Shown here in pieces: positions 8,966 through 16,471 of a stretch of 32,248 nt of DNA (the first letter of the stretch is position 1; the number at the start of each line of letters is the position of its first letter). The notes beneath the pieces were generated by a model. That model searched no databases and was not told the origin of the DNA. It saw only the letters and a program-made list of their open reading frames with translations. The translations under genes and the position numbers were made by a program. This DNA comes from Atribacterota bacterium. Lineage in GTDB: Bacteria > Atribacterota > Phoenicimicrobiia > Phoenicimicrobiales > Stramentimicrobiaceae. Location: positions 1 through 32,248 of the forward strand of contig JAQUNC010000030.1 of NCBI GenBank assembly GCA_028717805.1, written 5' to 3'.

Positions 8966-9724
8966 CTACTTGTTATATCCTATCATTTGGGAAATTTCAT
9001 TTGCCGCATTTACAACAGTTTTAACCAACTGATCAAATACTGCTGATGTAATTCTATTGACCAATCCGGTAACAGTGATACTAGCTACCGTTTTCCCATT
9101 AAAATTTCTTATAGGAGCTGAGATGGCTCTTATCCCTTCTTCTAACTCTTCATCACAAATAGCAAAACCTTTAGACTTAATCTCTTTTAGATGCTCCCAA
9201 AGTCTCTCTGGATCGACAATTGTTTTAGAAGTATATCTTTGGAATGAAGTATTTTTTATTAACCTATCTATTTCTTCCGAAGATTGATAAGCTAAAAGGA
9301 TCTTGGCAGCTGCTGCACAGTGAAATGGCATTATTTTACCGATATCCACAAAAAGATGATGCATTTGAGGATTTTGAAAAGACCTTGCAGAATCAATACA
9401 AATCCCTTTGCCGTCTTGCCAGATACATAAAAATGTAGTGAGACCAGTATCCAGGCAGGTTCTTTTTAATACTGTTTTGGAATATCTGCGTAAATCAAAA
9501 GAATTATAAAATGAATTGGAATATTTAAGAATTTGCACTCCTAATCTATAGCGTGAGGTATCGCTTTCTTTACTGACTAAAGAATAATTTAATAGGATAG
9601 ATAAAATTCTATGAACAGTACTTTTAGGAATTGAAAGTTTTAAACTTATTTCTGTTATTCCTAAACTTCTGTCAGAAGCACTAAGGCAATTCAAAATATG
9701 AATTATCTTCTCAACTGAATTCAT
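8966..9724 (-). CDS. IclR-family transcriptional regulator
   Basis: This is a DNA-binding regulator with an N-terminal winged helix (VEKIIHILNCLSASDRSLGI onward, with the recognition segment IPKSTVHRILSIL) and a C-terminal GAF-like effector domain. The latter includes CAAAAKILLAY and the conserved CDEELEEGIRAISAPIRN region. IclR proteins mostly control catabolic genes and respond to a pathway metabolite. I choose ATG at 9724 (252 residues). The in-frame ATG at 9778 has no ribosome binding site and would put the palindrome 9752-9768 inside the gene. The usual family N-terminus also begins at the later Met. It heads the carbamate kinase-pyr-liv genes and is the natural candidate regulator of them. 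Confidence 0.9.
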   Translation of the reverse strand: MNSVEKIIHILNCLSASDRSLGITEISLKLSIPKSTVHRILSILLNYSLVSKESDTSRYRLGVQILKYSNSFYNSFDLRRYSKTVLKRTCLDTGLTTFLCIWQDGKGICIDSARSFQNPQMHHLFVDIGKIMPFHCAAAAKILLAYQSSEEIDRLIKNTSFQRYTSKTIVDPERLWEHLKEIKSKGFAICDEELEEGIRAISAPIRNFNGKTVASITVTGLVNRITSAVFDQLVKTVVNAANEISQMIGYNK

Positions 9725-9751
9725 AATATGGTATATGTTCTCTTTATGATT

Positions 9752-9778
9752 GTTCCATATGATGGAACGTTTTTCCAT
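9752..9778 (-). promoter_or_regulatory. Candidate IclR autoregulatory operator
   Basis: The sequence GTTCCAT-ATG-ATGGAAC (9752-9768) is a perfect 7-bp palindrome with a 3-base centre. A third half-site, TTCCAT (9773-9778), faces it. IclR-family operators are commonly short palindromes rich in TGGAA/TTCCA, which this matches. It lies between the presumed promoter and the chosen iclR start, a suitable place for self-repression. Related half-sites occur at 128-154 and 14830-14836. Confidence 0.55.
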
Positions 9779-9800
9779 TTATCTGTTCAAACTTTTTTTT

Positions 9801-9829
9801 ATATTATCATACAATCAACTATAAATCAA
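9801..9829 (-). promoter_or_regulatory. Candidate iclR promoter
   Basis: Minus-strand TTGATT (9829-9824), a 17-base spacer and TAATAT (9806-9801) form a moderate sigma-70-type promoter, with an overlapping GATAAT as an alternative -10. Transcription would begin about 25 bases upstream of the palindrome. Confidence 0.4.
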
Positions 9830-10047
9830 TTATTTTTTAAAATTTTATGGTTTAATAGTTGTAGTTTTGTAGTTGCATTTATTTTATATTTGGAATCAAT
9901 TTGATGTAGAATGAATAATCCTAATAGGCCAAGAGTAGAAAATCTTATACATTAAGATGAAAATAAATTATTTGCTGTAACTGTCAAAGCTAATAATACA
10001 TAGCATAGACTTATTTTATTTTCAAAAAATCAAAATAACCTTAATAT

Positions 10048-10758
10048 TTATATTCCAAGATAATGTTTCTTTATATGTTCATCCTTTAATAATTCCTTAC
10101 TGTTACCTTCCATAACAATTTTACCATTTTCTAAAACATAAGCTCTTTCCGCTATTTGTAACGCATAATTTATATTTTGCTCTATTAATAGAATAGTAAG
10201 ACCTTTTTTCTTTAAAATTGATAATTTATAATAAATCTCATCTACCAGCTTCGGAGCCAAGCCGAGTGAAGGTTCATCAAGCATTATGAATTTAGGCTGA
10301 CTGGCTAAACTCCTGCCAATAGCAAGCATCTGTTTTTCACCACCACTAAGGGTTTTAGCCAGTTGTTTTTCTCGTTTTTTAAGTATGGGAAATATCTGGT
10401 AAATATCCTCTAAAACATCTTTCTGAAAATACTTTCTATTTTTATAGGTTCCCATGAGCAGATTTTCATAGACAGTCATATTCATAAATAGTTTTCCGCC
10501 TTCCTGTACATGGGCAATTCCTAATTGAGAAATTATGTGGGGTGGATATTTCACAATATCCTTACCCTGGAAAATAATATCTCCAGCCGTAGCAGGGATT
10601 AAATTAGAAATCGTTTTTAGAAGTGTAGTTTTTCCAGCTCCATTAGAACCAATAATAGCTACAACTTCATTCTCCTCTACCTGAAAATTGATATCTCTCA
10701 AAATAGTTATGTTTCCATAACCAGAGCTTAAATCTTTAACCTGTAGAACCTGTTTCAA
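10048..10758 (-). CDS. livF: Liv-type ABC transporter ATPase LivF (second transporter)
   Basis: This 236-residue ATPase has Walker A GSNGAGKTT, signature LSGGEKQML, and Walker B FIMLDEPSLGLAP, all canonical. The start is TTG at 10758. It has AGGAGGA 7 bases upstream and overlaps the livG2 3' end by 23 bases, which supports this unusual codon. It ends the second transporter operon. Overall it resembles the first LivF but is clearly a diverged paralogue, so the two transporters probably differ in ligand. Confidence 0.93.
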   Translation of the reverse strand: MKQVLQVKDLSSGYGNITILRDINFQVEENEVVAIIGSNGAGKTTLLKTISNLIPATAGDIIFQGKDIVKYPPHIISQLGIAHVQEGGKLFMNMTVYENLLMGTYKNRKYFQKDVLEDIYQIFPILKKREKQLAKTLSGGEKQMLAIGRSLASQPKFIMLDEPSLGLAPKLVDEIYYKLSILKKKGLTILLIEQNINYALQIAERAYVLENGKIVMEGNSKELLKDEHIKKHYLGI

Positions 10759-11485
10759 GGCTGATTCCTCCTCCTAAATAGGCTTCAATTACCCTTTGAT
10801 TATTGCAAACCTTATCTGGATTACCAGAGGCAATTAGCTCTCCCGCATCCAAAACAAAAATTCTCTCACAGAGACCCATTACCATTGGCATCACGTGCTC
10901 TACTACACACAGGGTAATCCTGGTTTCCTGATTAAGTTTTTTAAGTGCTGCCATAAGCTTGAAAAGTTCAGCACCAGTAAGTCCCGCTCCCGCCTCATCA
11001 AGCAAGAGAAGATCAGGTTCAGTTGCTACTGCTCTGGCTACTTCCACTTGACGTAAAGAGGCTAATCCTAAATCGTTACATTTAGATCTTCGGATATCCA
11101 GTAAATCAAAAAACTCAATCACCCAGTCTACTTTTTTTTGAACTTCTTTTTCCTCTCGTCTATTGTATGCTCCCACCCTTATGGCATCTTCAACAGACAT
11201 TTCTCCAAAAGACCTCGTTACCTGAAAAGTACGAGACATTCCCAATTTACAAATCTTGTGAGGAGACATAAAGGTAATATCGTGATTGTTAAAAAAAATC
11301 TTTCCTTTGTCTGGAATTTCCAGTCCTGTTATTAGATTAAAAAAGGTGGTTTTACCTGCACCATTCGGACCAATAAGTCCAATAATCTCCCCTCTTTGGA
11401 TTTCCAAGTCAACATTTTTAACAGCAGTTAAATTACCAAAACACTTGGTAAGCTGGGAAGTTTTCAAAATTGTTTCAGATGGCAT
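10736..11485 (-). CDS. livG: Liv-type ABC transporter ATPase LivG (second transporter)
   Basis: This 249-residue ATPase has Walker A GPNGAGKTT and the LivG motif GMSRTFQVTRSFGEMSVEDA. As in the first LivG, the signature loop is not LSGGQ-like: it reads LGLASLRQVEVARAVA. Walker B ends LLLLDEAGAGL in place of DEP. It starts three bases after the livM2 gene behind a strong GGAGG site and overlaps livF2 by 23 bases. It should pair with the canonical LivF2 in a heterodimer. Confidence 0.92.
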   Translation of the reverse strand: MPSETILKTSQLTKCFGNLTAVKNVDLEIQRGEIIGLIGPNGAGKTTFFNLITGLEIPDKGKIFFNNHDITFMSPHKICKLGMSRTFQVTRSFGEMSVEDAIRVGAYNRREEKEVQKKVDWVIEFFDLLDIRRSKCNDLGLASLRQVEVARAVATEPDLLLLDEAGAGLTGAELFKLMAALKKLNQETRITLCVVEHVMPMVMGLCERIFVLDAGELIASGNPDKVCNNQRVIEAYLGGGISLETGSTG

Positions 11486-11487
11486 CT

Positions 11488-12480
11488 TTATTCTTTACCT
11501 CCCCCCGCTATAAGTTTCTTATAAGCATCCTGAAAAAAGGTAGCAATTCCTCTAGGTTTGAAAAGAACAACAATAATCAAGATAATGGCGTAGATTAATA
11601 GATATAAGCCTGAAAATTCTCCTCCCAGACTAGCTCTGAGATACTCTTGAGCTCCTACTAATAACACGGCAGCCAAAAGAGGACCATAGGTAATCCCTCT
11701 TCCCCCTACAATTCCTAATATGGCAATTTTGGTAGTCTCCTGTCCGTTAAAAAAGCTGGGATGAATATAGCCGTACATATTAGCATAAATACCGCCAGTC
11801 ATACCTATTAAAAAGGAATAACAGAGTAAAGCCTTTAATTTAGCGGTTTGAGTATCAACTCCCAAAACTTCAGCGGCAGATTCATCCTCCCCTAATGCTT
11901 TAAGATAATAACCAAGCTTGGAGGAGGCGATTCGTTGATTTAAAAATAGAGAAATTATAAGCATAACAAACATTATATAATAATAAGGGGTATAAGAGGT
12001 AAAGCGCATATGCAGCAAGGAGCCAGAAAAGTAAGGGAGACATCTCTCTACCGGGCCCCCTACTTCTTCCCACATATTAAAAGACACCTTAAGTATTTCT
12101 ACCAGAGCACTGGTAGTCAAGGCATACCAAACCTCTTTTATTCTGAATCGAAATAAGGGAATCCCAATTAATAAAGCAAATCCCGCAGCTATCACTCCCC
12201 CTAAAATCATACCAATCCAGGGGGTAAGATTAAATCGAATGAGTAGAGTGCCGGAAGTATAGGCACCTAATCCTAAATAAGCAAAAGCGGCAAAGTCAAG
12301 TTGACCTGCTAATCCGCCAATGATATTCCAAGAAGTTGCCATTACTCCATAGAGCAGCACAGTCGTAGCCAGAAGTACTTGATATTGATTGGACCCAAGT
12401 ATAAGTGGTATAAATAAAGCAAAGATGATTAAAAATATTATTAACAATTTTCCTATATTCGTTTTTTTGAAAACATTCAT
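11488..12480 (-). CDS. livM: Liv-type ABC transporter permease LivM (second transporter)
   Basis: This membrane permease has about 330 residues. I place the start at ATG 12480, where TAATG couples it to the livH2 stop and GGAGG stands 5 bases upstream. An in-frame ATG at 12516 would overlap livH2 by 37 bases and lacks such a site. The N-terminal helix follows MNVFKKTNIGKLLIIFL. The conserved NIIGGLAGQLDFAAFAYLGLGAY segment of LivM and the coupling loop KALGEDESAAEVLGV are clear. It ends with a lysine- and glycine-rich tail. Confidence 0.92.
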   Translation of the reverse strand: MNVFKKTNIGKLLIIFLIIFALFIPLILGSNQYQVLLATTVLLYGVMATSWNIIGGLAGQLDFAAFAYLGLGAYTSGTLLIRFNLTPWIGMILGGVIAAGFALLIGIPLFRFRIKEVWYALTTSALVEILKVSFNMWEEVGGPVERCLPYFSGSLLHMRFTSYTPYYYIMFVMLIISLFLNQRIASSKLGYYLKALGEDESAAEVLGVDTQTAKLKALLCYSFLIGMTGGIYANMYGYIHPSFFNGQETTKIAILGIVGGRGITYGPLLAAVLLVGAQEYLRASLGGEFSGLYLLIYAIILIIVVLFKPRGIATFFQDAYKKLIAGGGKE

Positions 12481-13340
12481 TACTTCCTCCCAAATAATCC
12501 TCTGGGTCGCAACCAAAGAACTAAAATAAAGATCAGATATATTACCAGTGTCCTAGCCCTGGGATCCCAAAAAGACATCGCCAGTGATTCACTTATACCT
12601 ACAATCAATCCAGAAATTACCAATCCAGTAATCGAGCCTAATCCTGCAAGGGCAAGAATACAAAAACTAAGCAATCCAAATCGTAAACCCATTGTAGGGT
12701 CAACTTGTTGGAAGGTCATCAATAAACTTCCAGCTATGGCAGTCAGTCCTGATCCTAAGCCGAAGGCGAGAGCATAAGTCTTTTGAAAGTCTATCCCCAT
12801 CAAAGATGCTGCACTGGAATCATCAGAAGTTGCTCGTATTGCTCTTCCTGGCCAGGTCCTGGCTAAAAAAAAGGATATAATCATTATGATGATAAGGCTT
12901 ATTATCGCAGAAATTAATCGTGATAGTGCAATGGTATAACTTCCAAATTGAATGGTACCTTGCACAAAAGAGTAGGCAAGTGCGCGTGGCCGTGCCTGCC
13001 AAATCAACTGAGTAATTGCACCTAAAAAGGTCATTAGACCTACTGTTACTGCAATTTGTATAGTATAATGCTCTCTCAGCGTTCGACTAATTAATCCATA
13101 ATAGACTAATATTCCAAATAGAAATAATAGGGGAAAAGTAATAAGTGAGCTAAGTACTGCATCAATTTTATATAAAGTACCAGCCCAAAAAGTAAAATAC
13201 ATCGAAAGCATTACAAAATTGCCATGAGCAAAATTCACTACATTCATTACACCAAAGATAAGCGATAATCCTAATGCAATTAAGGCATAAATGCAGCCCA
13301 TTAATATCCCATTAAATATACTCTGAATCATTACTTCCAT
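12480..13340 (-). CDS. livH: Liv-type ABC transporter permease LivH (second transporter)
   Basis: This 286-residue permease opens with the family pattern IQSIFNGILMGCIYALIALG and carries NFAHGNFVMLSMY near residue 36. The coupling loop is RAIRATSDDSSAASLMG, and the C-terminus is LWLRPRGLFGRK. It is 126 bases after livK2, with a large hairpin in the gap. It overlaps the livM2 start by one base. Confidence 0.93.
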   Translation of the reverse strand: MEVMIQSIFNGILMGCIYALIALGLSLIFGVMNVVNFAHGNFVMLSMYFTFWAGTLYKIDAVLSSLITFPLLFLFGILVYYGLISRTLREHYTIQIAVTVGLMTFLGAITQLIWQARPRALAYSFVQGTIQFGSYTIALSRLISAIISLIIIMIISFFLARTWPGRAIRATSDDSSAASLMGIDFQKTYALAFGLGSGLTAIAGSLLMTFQQVDPTMGLRFGLLSFCILALAGLGSITGLVISGLIVGISESLAMSFWDPRARTLVIYLIFILVLWLRPRGLFGRK

Positions 13341-13391
13341 ATTTTACCGCCAATCTCTCTCTGTATTCTGTATCTATCTTAGCAAAACATA

Positions 13392-13436
13392 TTTTTGCCT
13401 GGTTAATTACTCTAATATTAATTAACCAGGCAAAAA
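13392..13436 (-). terminator. 18-bp perfect hairpin between livK2 and livH2 (partial terminator or mRNA stabiliser)
   Basis: The arms at 13392-13409 and 13419-13436 pair perfectly over 18 bases around a 9-base loop. The core is GCCTGG/CCAGGC and the outer ends are A/T runs. It sits about 30 bases past the livK2 stop and 52 bases before livH2. Binding-protein genes often have such structures after them, giving more binding protein than permease by partial termination or protection of the upstream mRNA. Confidence 0.7.
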
Positions 13437-13466
13437 TTATAAAAATATTTACTTGCCAGCTGAAAA

Positions 13467-14738
13467 TTAATAAGTAGCATCTGGTCTGGGGAAAACAAAC
13501 TCGGCTTCTGCTTCTTCAAAAGGCCATACCACTTTAGGCTCCCCATTAATTACCTGTAAAATAGTAGCTCTAGCAGAGGGATTATCTCCCTTTCCATCAA
13601 AAGCAACATGATTGGTAGGATAGGTTTCAACTGCTGGACCAGAGGTTAAGTCAAGTTTTAAAAAGGCGTTACGTAGATTATCTGGATTTAAAGGATCTTC
13701 AGGGAATAGATTCCCGGAAAGTTCAAGAGCTTCTTTTAAAATCCACATTCCGTAATAATTCATGCCGGCGCCTTCAGTAGGAATGTGTCCCACCTGTGCT
13801 TTATATTCTTCAACAAATTTACGATTTTGGGGAGTATCTTTAGCAGGATTGAAACTGTAAGTGTTACAGTAATTCTCAGCTGTTTTACCCAATGTTTCTA
13901 TAGACTCCGGATCTGTATATCCACAAGCACCCATACCGGTAATAAATTTGGGAAATAAGTTTAATTCCTTAAAGGCTTGAGCAAAAATGATAGCATCCAT
14001 AAAATAGGGGCAATGGACTACAAAATCTGCCTTAGCTGTGGCAATGCCATGCACAATAGATGAAGCATCGGTAATATCATAAGGATACTCCTTTTGATAG
14101 ACAATGGTCAGTCCATTATCTAATGCGGCTTGTACAGCGCCTATGGCATTACTCCTTCCAAAAGAAGAATCTTCGTTTAGAATGGCAATTTTCTCTACCG
14201 CTACTCCAGCCTTTTCAGCCGCTTGCAGAACAAATTCTACAGCTGATCTTCCCTGCATACTTGCTTTAGGAGCAGGTCTGAATACATATTGCCGTCCCAT
14301 CTCAGTGACATCATCCACCAGAGCATCAGCTACCATAATTACTTTTTCTCTTTCAGTAATCTCAGATGCTACTGTGGTTAACCGGCTGATATACAACCCC
14401 AAAACAGCAACAGGATGATATTTACTTATAATGCTTTCTGTTGCCAGACGTGCACTCATGGCATCTTCGCCAACATCTTCACTTACTAATTCCAAAGGTA
14501 TGCCACCTAAGGATTTAATGCCACCGGATTCATTAATATGTTTGACTGCGAATTCCATACCAATTTTCCCTTCTGTTCCAAAGACTGCGTGTGCCCCAGT
14601 AAGTGGCTCTAGACAACCAACAACAATTTTATCAGGTAAATTAGCGGAAAATACAGAGAAATTAAATAAGAAGAAACTAATTAAAAAAATAACCACAATA
14701 CCAAAAAAAGTTTTTGAAATAATATGCTTACTCAACAT
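13467..14738 (-). CDS. livK: Liv-type ABC transporter substrate-binding protein (second transporter)
   Basis: This 423-residue periplasmic binding protein has an N-terminal Sec signal (about residues 1-32, LISFFLFNFSVFSA) without a lipobox. The mature protein begins DKIVVGCLEPLTGAHAVFG, the type I ligand-binding fold opening, and has the early GIKSLGGIPLELV strand. Its start has AAAGGAGG 10 bases upstream. It is first in its operon, unlike livK of the other transporter, and is very diverged from it, so a different ligand is likely. The ligand is unknown. Confidence 0.9.
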   Translation of the reverse strand: MLSKHIISKTFFGIVVIFLISFFLFNFSVFSANLPDKIVVGCLEPLTGAHAVFGTEGKIGMEFAVKHINESGGIKSLGGIPLELVSEDVGEDAMSARLATESIISKYHPVAVLGLYISRLTTVASEITEREKVIMVADALVDDVTEMGRQYVFRPAPKASMQGRSAVEFVLQAAEKAGVAVEKIAILNEDSSFGRSNAIGAVQAALDNGLTIVYQKEYPYDITDASSIVHGIATAKADFVVHCPYFMDAIIFAQAFKELNLFPKFITGMGACGYTDPESIETLGKTAENYCNTYSFNPAKDTPQNRKFVEEYKAQVGHIPTEGAGMNYYGMWILKEALELSGNLFPEDPLNPDNLRNAFLKLDLTSGPAVETYPTNHVAFDGKGDNPSARATILQVINGEPKVVWPFEEAEAEFVFPRPDATY

Positions 14739-15199
14739 TTCTATTTATCCTCCTTTATAATTTTTTCTTAATAACACATTACTATCATTTATTTTATTTA
14801 CTACATCGTCCTCCTTTTTTATTAATCTTGTTCCATTTTATCAGAGGGCTTTTCCCAAGTCAATTTACTCTTTTCTACTCCCGTCAATAATTTATTAATA
14901 TTTTTTCTTACCTCGAAAATTAAGCATAACATCTTAAAGATAACCTTGGTCATCTTCACGAAGAAACCTAAAGAGGTTACCGATTTATCCTAAGAATACA
15001 CCAAACTATTTTTTGTCACAAAGGGGTAATATTTATTTAAAGTTACCTGATCGGGGTACTATATCAACTAAAATAACTTATCAATCATAGAAAGAAGAAC
15101 AGATACTATCTAGATATTCACAGATAGAAACTCACTTTATCTGGCCATTATCATGAATCTTAACACTGGAAGATTATCCGCTGGTCAGAAAGGGAGAAA
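14739..15199. other. Intergenic region between lplA and livK2
   Basis: No gene is visible in these 461 bases. The left part carries the livK2 ribosome binding site and promoter. Around 14941-14979 a small structured stretch can fold: TAACCT pairs with AGGTTA, enclosing TCTTC/GAAGA. The remaining 200 bases up to the lplA stop show nothing recognisable. Confidence 0.5.
14830..14863 (-). promoter_or_regulatory. livK2 promoter with an IclR-like half-site at the -10 box
   Basis: On the minus strand TTGACT (14863-14858), a 17-base spacer and TAAAAT (14840-14835) make a strong sigma-70-type promoter. The heptamer ATGGAAC (14836-14830), found also at the iclR and fumarase leaders, overlaps the end of the -10 box. 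Only one arm is conserved here. The leader to the livK2 ATG is about 90 bases. Confidence 0.6.
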
Positions 15200-16186
15200 T
15201 TAACCAAAGAAAACTGTCATTATTTCTGGTAACGTTATATTTCCAAAATAATACTTTAGGTTAAATCGGGATAGGATTTTTTCTATGGTTTCTGATTCAT
15301 AACGCTTACTTTGTAATGCCTTCTCGACTTCAGAGACATCACATAAAGATAAAAAATCACCGAATATCTGACAATTTTTTATTGTTCCCTTCTCTACATC
15401 AATAAACACTTCCACCTTTCCACCTGAAAATCTACGGGCATTCTTAATACTATAGGGAGGGGAATAACCAAAATTCCACTCCCAGGTACTATACTTATTA
15501 TCTACCAACTCATTTATTTTTACTAAATCTTCTTCACTCAAAAAATATTGATTAACCTTTTCTCCATGAAATAATTCACTTAAAATAGATTCCCGAAATT
15601 CTTCAATCGTAATTTGCTGTTTGAAATAGGGCTTTAGATTGGTAACACGACTGCGTATTGATTTAATTCCTTTTGATTGAATCTTATCAACTCCCACTTG
15701 AAGCACCTTTGCCATTAACTCTAAATCTGTATCGAAAAGCAGAGTCCCGTGATGAAGAAGTTTATTTCTGAAAAGACGTTGTGCATTACCAGAGATTTTT
15801 TTACCTTCAACGCTTATATCATTACGACCTGTTAATTGGGCAGGAATACCTAATTTATTCAATGCCACCACAACAGGTAGAGCAAATTTCTTAATGTCTA
15901 AATTTGAAGGCTTACTTAAACGTTTCAGAAAAGTAAAATTCAAATTACCTAAATCCTGGTATACTGCCCCTCCCCCAGAAAGTCTACGCACAACTTTAAT
16001 GTTCCGCTCATTTACAAAAGGCATATTGACTTCTTCAATGGTATTCTGATTATTCCCAACCACAATAGTCGGTGTATTTTGCCATAGAAAGACAATATCT
16101 TCCTTAATATTTCTATTTTTCAATATATACTCTTCCAAAGCCAAATTAAAATAAGGATTTAAAGAATTACTATCAATATATTTCAT
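15200..16186 (-). CDS. lplA: Lipoate-protein ligase A
   Basis: This cytoplasmic enzyme activates lipoate (or octanoate) with ATP and attaches it to E2 subunits or glycine-cleavage H protein. The catalytic domain shows the lipoate-binding RRLSGGGAVYQDLGN at 67-81, NDI at 122-124 and KKISGNAQ at 129-136 with the conserved Lys130. The C-terminal accessory domain (about 245-328), with the RFSGGKVEVFIDVEKG segment, is present, so this looks like a complete one-protein ligase of 328 residues. CCAGGAG precedes the ATG. It stands alone; its acceptor proteins are not in the window. Confidence 0.92.
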   Translation of the reverse strand: MKYIDSNSLNPYFNLALEEYILKNRNIKEDIVFLWQNTPTIVVGNNQNTIEEVNMPFVNERNIKVVRRLSGGGAVYQDLGNLNFTFLKRLSKPSNLDIKKFALPVVVALNKLGIPAQLTGRNDISVEGKKISGNAQRLFRNKLLHHGTLLFDTDLELMAKVLQVGVDKIQSKGIKSIRSRVTNLKPYFKQQITIEEFRESILSELFHGEKVNQYFLSEEDLVKINELVDNKYSTWEWNFGYSPPYSIKNARRFSGGKVEVFIDVEKGTIKNCQIFGDFLSLCDVSEVEKALQSKRYESETIEKILSRFNLKYYFGNITLPEIMTVFFG

Positions 16187-16471
16187 CTCTAACTCCTGGA
16201 AATATTTTTATTACATTTATTGTTATGGGAAAGGGATTGATAATCTAAATTATTTTCATTTTCTCTTTCAATAAATAATATATTTATAACTTCAGTTAGC
16301 AGTCCCTTTAAAATATTAATTCATAATTGCTTATTTGGCAACTTATATTGTTAGGCAGAGTTGTTATTAATAAAAATCTAATTAATCTGAAAAGGTTTCC
16401 ATTCAGATTGTTTTCCTTTATAATAAATAGTTATGGAACAATACGAATAATCAATATTGAAGGAGCCACTT
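16187..16471. promoter_or_regulatory. Divergent intergenic region with the promoter of the EamA transporter
   Basis: The plus strand carries a perfect TATAAT at 16419-16424 with TTTCCA 17 bases upstream (16396-16401). An 8-bp inverted repeat AATCTGAA / TTCAGATT (16384-16391, 16402-16409) encloses the -35 region and is a possible operator. An ATGGAAC heptamer (16433-16439) lies at the presumed start of transcription. Confidence 0.5.

Larger units (their letters stand above)
9725..10047. other. Intergenic region between livF2 and iclR
   Basis: This 323-base AT-rich stretch has no credible gene. It contains the iclR promoter and palindrome near its left end. A weak hairpin ATCTTA-5-TAAGAT at 9942-9958, followed on the minus strand by TTTTC, may terminate the livK2-F2 transcript about 90 bases past its stop. 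Confidence 0.45.
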
